From Candidatus Martarchaeota archaeon (GTDB taxonomy: Archaea; Micrarchaeota; Micrarchaeia; Micrarchaeales; CABMGC01), in assembly GCA_023379075.1 (NCBI GenBank), contig JAMCSO010000024.1, positions 1 to 10,040 of the forward strand: a DNA stretch of 10,040 nucleotides. The letters are read 5' to 3'. Under the pieces are notes generated by a model that searched no databases, was not told where the DNA came from, and saw only the letters and a list, made by a program, of their open reading frames with translations. Below are positions 6,401 to 10,040 of the stretch, piece by piece (position 1 is the first letter of the stretch; each line of letters begins with the position of its first letter). Both the position numbers and the translations under genes were made by a program.

Positions 6401-9400
6401 TTAGCAGGCATTTGTTATTGTAAGTCTTTGCGAGTAAAGTGCCGCCGCCTGTCCCGAAGGCACAGATGCACCAATAAATACATTTGAGGTCTTTCCGCCT
6501 TGAATCAGGATTAATGTATTGGTAGATGTCAAAGAAAGTTCATTTCCACCGTAGCTGCTAAGAGAGGAGGGATTCCATACAGTATTTGAGACATAGAAAC
6601 TGTTCAGAGTATTTGTTGCATTTATCCAGTTGCTACCATATATGTACAGGTAAGCCCCTATTCCACCACCGTTCGTATCACTAATATATTTTGAGGTAGT
6701 GTAGTTCTGATCTGGAAGCACCTGACCGAAGTTTATGGAAGTTGGGGTAAGAGAGATTGTGCATGTGACTGCAGTCACATTGACAGATGTCGGAGAGGAT
6801 ATGGAAGTGACCTTTGTTGTTGCACTGTCTGTAACCTGTATTGAGAAATTATAAATACCTGCTGCTGTAGATCCGGAAGTAGCGAAGGTATATGTATTTG
6901 AAGTAGCGCCAGATATTGCCGAATAGGAGGTTGAGCCGGGAGGTTCTTCCAGCCATTGATAAGTGTATGGAGAAGTCCCAGTTGATGGAACATTCTCCGT
7001 AAGAATTGAATCTGATCCCTGTCCTATGGTATTTGGAGAGGAAAATGGGGTTGGTGCGATTAGGAAAGTGTTGGAACCATAGCTTAAGGAGTTTGAGACC
7101 GATACAGTTGGAGACTCGCTGTCAGTTATTATTACATTTGCCGTGAACTTTCCGATTCCCCATGAAGCAAGTTGAGAATAAGTAAATGTGTTTGAAGTCG
7201 ACGAGGTTGAGTACAGCGCATTGGTTACAAGTGACCCTATTGCGTTGTAAACCAAGAAATTGTAAGTGTAAGGAGTTACCCCACCGCTCACAACAGCATT
7301 CAACGTCTGGTACTGGGTCTCTTCTATCAACGAATTTGATGAAGAAAAAGAGATGGATTTTAATGGCAATATTTCTGTAAAGGTTATTGAAGTTGTATTT
7401 CCAGCCACTGCAGAACCCAATGAAGGGGAAGGAGTATACTTGTTGCTGCTTACTATCTGATTTGGTATCGTGTAAGAGTAATCTCCAGGGACTGTTACTA
7501 GCGTAATTGTATTTGATGTGGACTTTGAGGTAATGCTGCTGTAAGTAACATTCCATAAGGAAGATGATGGAAGACCATTCTCAGCAAAACTTGAAGATTC
7601 AAACTGTTGGGCAACGCACTCTTCCAGTTCGGTAGGCGTTGGATATCTCGCAGTATTTTTCCATGCGCCTATTCCTGACGAAGAGAGTTGTGCGTAGTAA
7701 GTATTGTTCAGGAAGGTGCCGCCGGGAGTAGAACCACCCGTACAGAATATATAATTGCCAGAGGCAACACATGAGGTAAATTCGATATTTGAAGGATAGG
7801 CTGTTGTCGGATTCCAGGTGCCTATCCCTGACGAAGAGAGTTGTGCGTAATATGCAGAGCTTGTTATAACACCGGCAATTGAACCGCCAAGGCAATAGAT
7901 ATAATTATTTGATGTTACACAGCTCCCAAATGCGGAGTTTGTTGGATATGCAGTTGTTGTACTCCATGAGCCAATTCCGCTGCTTGATAACGAAGCATAA
8001 TGTGATCCTGATAGATAAATGTTCCCTGTTCCCTCCCCCCTGGTGCAGTATATGTAACCTCCCGAAGTTGCACAATTATTGAAATCAGTATTGGTTGGGT
8101 ATGCTGTAGTAGCTGTCCATGTACTGATATCTCCTGATGACAGAGAGGCGAAGTATGAAGAATTTAGATAAGTCCCTGCGGCATCTTTTCCTCCGGAACA
8201 GTAAATATAATTGTTGTAAGCAACGCAGCCGCCTTTTACTACAGCATTTATTGGGTAGGGTGTTGAGGTCTTCCATGATCCTGTGCTATTGTAGTAAAGG
8301 GGTGCAGAATATGTTGCATTGAGGAAACTTCCTGCGGCATCTTTTCCTCCAAGGCAATAAATATATCCTGAATTTGAGACACATGTATGGAATTCCGAAG
8401 GTATGGGATAATTAGGATCCATGCTAAAATTGTTAACTCCAGAATTTGATAGTATGCCGGAATAAGTGCGATTGATTATGCTTAACGACGAGTTTTCTCC
8501 TGCTGTGCAATATATTGAACTCACAGATCTCGAGACATTGAGAGTTAGTAACTGTGAGTACTTTCCTGAATTTGTATCTTCTGCCTGAATGGTGTGTGAC
8601 CCTACTGCCAGAGTATTTGCATTATAGGTTATAGTGCCAGTAGAGCTCGCTTCTGATATTCCATCTACCAAAAGTTTGACTCCGTCTGTCGGAACAGTTA
8701 TAGCAGTTATAAGGTCGTTTTGGCCATAAAGCTCAGGAGAGTACTGAATTGATAAGGATGGAGAAGGGGAGAAGGTTATTGAAGTTGTATTTCCAGCAAT
8801 TGATGAGCCTGATGGTTGAGCAGGGACGTAATTAACACTAGATACCAATTGGTTTGATACGGTAAATGCCAGATTTCCAGAGCCTGCTAGTATGCTTACA
8901 GTATTAATTGGAAATAATTCAGAGTAGGAAACATTATCCATTGGGTTTCCGTTTGACCTTCCAGTTATACAGTAGATGTTGCTATTGTATACCACACAGC
9001 CACCCGGATTTTCTATACCGAAAGGATATGGAGTTGACGCTATCCATGGACCTGTGCCTGAAGATGATATTGAAGTCATGTATACTCCGTTGTAAGGGTA
9101 TGTATTCCCAATATCACCACCTATGCAGTATAGATAACCACTAAAGGCTGAACATCTGTGCTGATCTATATTGTAGGGAAAATTGCTACCACTCTGCCAA
9201 GAACCGACACCGGAGCTTGATATCTGCGCAAAATATACGTTAGCTATTCTCTTAGAGTTTGGGAGGCCATTAAAGCCGCCGACACAATATAAATATCCAT
9301 TATATGTAGAACAGCTTGTGACCTCAACATTTGTTGGATATGGTGTTGTAGAGGACCATGCTCCAACACCGGTAGAGCTAAGTTGTGCGTAGTACACTGA

Positions 9401-10040
9401 ATTTGTATCATATCCGGAGGAAGTTGTTGTGTTTCCCCCGACGCAGTATATATAGCTATTATATGTATCGCAGCTGTCCAGGAAGATTGGTGTTGGATAT
9501 GGGGTTGTCTCTGTCCAAGAAGAGACTCCAGAAGAAGAGAGTGTGCCATAGTAAACTGCATTGGTAGGCACAGCAGCCGTTCCTTCCAGACCGCCTACAC
9601 AATAGATGTAAGATCCGGAAGTAACGCAATTTGCTCCCCCAACCGCAGACAATGGATATGGATTTGTTGTAACCCATTGCCCAAGAGCATTTGTTGAGAG
9701 TATATTTGCATAATAAACAGTATTTACGGGTGTCACTGTATTTTCATCACCGCCAACGCAATATATATAGCCATTATTTGCGACGCAACCAGGAAATTCA
9801 TCTGTTATAGGATATGAAGTTGCGCTTGACCAAGTGCCTACGCTCTGGAAACCAGTCACGCCATTGTAGGTCACATTCCACATTGAATTTGAAGGAAGGC
9901 CGCTCTCAAGAAAAATTCCTTGAGGTCTGATTACACTGACCGAACTGTCTACACTATTGGTTGTCAAGGTCCCTGTATTTACTATAGTTATATTCTTTCC
10001 AGAAGACGAAGTCATATATGCATATGTTCCTGAGGGAGAA
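6401..10040 (-). CDS. Giant secreted double-propeller (kelch-like) surface protein, N-terminus beyond window
   Basis: The frame is open to the right edge (SPSGTYAY precedes the first ATG at 10015), so the true start and any signal peptide lie outside; at least 1212 residues are visible. Numbering from that Met, the order is: first half of a GLPS domain (33-58); kelch-like propeller 1 (62-369); rest of the GLPS domain (371-416); Ig-like domain (419-497); propeller 2 (499-806); an intact GLPS domain (808-880); two Ig/PKD-like domains (about 885-980 and 983-1081, each with a PYTY motif); and a C-terminal beta domain (1084-1204) beginning LTPTSINFGQVLP, like ASH-type domains. Composition is rich in Ser, Thr, Asn, Gly and Tyr and poor in charge. 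All 26 cysteines fall in pairs, and the last residue is Cys. No transmembrane anchor is present at the C-terminus. Surface adhesin, sheath or glycan-binding roles are possible; none is shown. Confidence 0.9.
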   Translation of the reverse strand, partial: SPSGTYAYMTSSSGKNITIVNTGTLTTNSVDSSVSVIRPQGIFLESGLPSNSMWNVTYNGVTGFQSVGTWSSATSYPITDEFPGCVANNGYIYCVGGDENTVTPVNTVYYANILSTNALGQWVTTNPYPLSAVGGANCVTSGSYIYCVGGLEGTAAVPTNAVYYGTLSSSGVSSWTETTPYPTPIFLDSCDTYNSYIYCVGGNTTTSSGYDTNSVYYAQLSSTGVGAWSSTTPYPTNVEVTSCSTYNGYLYCVGGFNGLPNSKRIANVYFAQISSSGVGSWQSGSNFPYNIDQHRCSAFSGYLYCIGGDIGNTYPYNGVYMTSISSSGTGPWIASTPYPFGIENPGGCVVYNSNIYCITGRSNGNPMDNVSYSELFPINTVSILAGSGNLAFTVSNQLVSSVNYVPAQPSGSSIAGNTTSITFSPSPSLSIQYSPELYGQNDLITAITVPTDGVKLLVDGISEASSTGTITYNANTLAVGSHTIQAEDTNSGKYSQLLTLNVSRSVSSIYCTAGENSSLSIINRTYSGILSNSGVNNFSMDPNYPIPSEFHTCVSNSGYIYCLGGKDAAGSFLNATYSAPLYYNSTGSWKTSTPYPINAVVKGGCVAYNNYIYCSGGKDAAGTYLNSSYFASLSSGDISTWTATTAYPTNTDFNNCATSGGYIYCTRGEGTGNIYLSGSHYASLSSSGIGSWSTTTAYPTNSAFGSCVTSNNYIYCLGGSIAGVITSSAYYAQLSSSGIGTWNPTTAYPSNIEFTSCVASGNYIFCTGGSTPGGTFLNNTYYAQLSSSGIGAWKNTARYPTPTELEECVAQQFESSSFAENGLPSSSLWNVTYSSITSKSTSNTITLVTVPGDYSYTIPNQIVSSNKYTPSPSLGSAVAGNTTSITFTEILPLKSISFSSSNSLIEETQYQTLNAVVSGGVTPYTYNFLVYNAIGSLVTNALYSTSSTSNTFTYSQLASWGIGKFTANVIITDSESPTVSVSNSLSYGSNTFLIAPTPFSSPNTIGQGSDSILTENVPSTGTSPYTYQWLEEPPGSTSYSAISGATSNTYTFATSGSTAAGIYNFSIQVTDSATTKVTSISSPTSVNVTAVTCTISLTPTSINFGQVLPDQNYTTSKYISDTNGGGIGAYLYIYGSNWINATNTLNSFYVSNTVWNPSSLSSYGGNELSLTSTNTLILIQGGKTSNVFIGASVPSGQAAALYSQRLTITNAC
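7376..7594 (-). repeat. Intact GLPS domain, second copy
   Basis: It encodes residues about 808-880 of the giant protein, from FAENGLPSSSLWNVTY through YSYTIPNQIVSS to AGNTTSITF, without interruption. It aligns with the two separated pieces at 9842-9919 and 8768-8905 (GLPSNSMWNVTYNG, then LAFTVSNQLVSS and AGNTTSITF), showing that the first copy is split. Confidence 0.8.
7380..7405 (-). repeat. 26-bp exact DNA repeat, copy B
   Basis: These 26 bases are identical to 8772-8797 and encode the same AGNTTSITF end of the GLPS domain. Exact identity at wobble positions is unlike the rest of the two domain copies, which have diverged, so it suggests recent recombination or gene conversion. Confidence 0.85.
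7598..8521 (-). repeat. Kelch-like propeller 2: five full blades plus one split blade
   Basis: It encodes residues 499-806. The region opens with the second half of a blade (SSIYCTAG, then NRTYSGILSNSGV) and ends with the first half of one (WKNTARYPTPTELEEC). Between them are five complete repeats of about 51 residues with the pattern W....YP, C-x8-C ending in YIYC, then GG, then Y-A.L.SSG. The C-x8-C pairs are 545/554, 597/606, 648/657, 699/708 and 749/758. Joining the two ends gives a sixth blade, the usual closure of beta-propellers. Adjacent blades retain exact DNA repeats: 23 bp at 7674-7696 and 7827-7849, and 20 bp at 8175-8194 and 8331-8350. Confidence 0.85.
8772..8797 (-). repeat. 26-bp exact DNA repeat, copy A
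   Basis: Partner of 7380-7405, about 1.4 kb away in the same gene and orientation. It encodes the AGNTTSITF segment that closes the split first GLPS domain. Confidence 0.85.
8909..9832 (-). repeat. Kelch-like propeller 1: six full blades
   Basis: It encodes residues 62-369 as six complete blades, each starting at a Trp (62, 114, 167, 220, 273, 324) followed by YP or FP. Each blade carries a C-x8-C pair: 77/86, 130/139, 182/191, 235/244, 288/297 and 340/349. Most then read YIYCVGG or a close variant. The blade length of 51-53 residues and the GG after the strand resemble kelch repeats; the added cysteines would tie adjacent strands outside the cell. Unlike propeller 2, no blade is split between the ends. 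The array sits inside the first GLPS domain. Confidence 0.85.

Noticed and set aside
7122..7556. 144-codon minus-strand frame within the giant gene, and similar frames nearby
   Set aside because: Same strand but another frame of a well-supported protein; its odd composition, rich in Arg, Tyr and Cys, comes from frame-shifted reading of Ser/Thr codons.
7598..9832. Regular repeats suggesting a CRISPR or satellite array
   Set aside because: The 153-156-base period is a whole number of codons in one continuous open frame, and the repeats encode propeller blades; there are no constant repeats with unique spacers.

Overview
The window is archaeal. It carries an A-type ATP synthase subunit D, a Dph6-like diphthamide ligase, an archaeal/eukaryotic NMD3 homologue, and SecF and SecD with the archaeal forms of their signature motifs. 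Genes are tightly packed, promoters are short TATA-type boxes, and no gene-free stretch exceeds about 100 bases. The extracellular protein uses a 'GLPS..W.VTY' domain that I associate with acidophilic Thermoplasmata and Micrarchaeota/ARMAN-type (DPANN) archaea. That lineage placement is inference; the domain Archaea is secure.

Layout. Bases 1-1307 (+ strand) hold the almost complete end of atpD, cut at its 5' edge, followed 19 bases later by a dph6-like ATP-pyrophosphatase gene. At 1307/1308 this pair meets a minus-strand block with no gap, and a perfect 10-bp inverted repeat spans both stop codons. Everything from 1308 to 10040 is on the minus strand. In transcription order it contains: a very large secreted protein whose N-terminus lies beyond the right edge (10040-6401); a small two-helix membrane protein with its own promoter (6298-6017); secF (5926-4769); secD (4769-3153, overlapping secF by one base); nmd3 (3089-2454); and a sequon-rich membrane-anchored protein of unknown function (2441-1308).

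How the genes may work together. SecF and SecD form a membrane complex that assists protein export. The flanking genes encode surface proteins that would need that route: the anchored ectodomain protein at the end of the run and the giant propeller protein upstream. NMD3, a 50S-subunit-binding zinc protein, sits between secD and the anchored protein, so ribosome and export functions probably share a transcript. AtpD and the Dph6-like enzyme are ordinary energy and translation housekeeping genes.

The most unusual object is the secreted protein of at least 1212 residues. It contains two six-bladed kelch-like propellers with a C-x8-C pair in every complete blade. The first propeller is inserted inside a GLPS domain that occurs uninterrupted later in the same protein. 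The second propeller closes through a blade split between its two ends, whose two half-sites supply the missing cysteine pair. All 26 cysteines visible in the protein can be placed in pairs.
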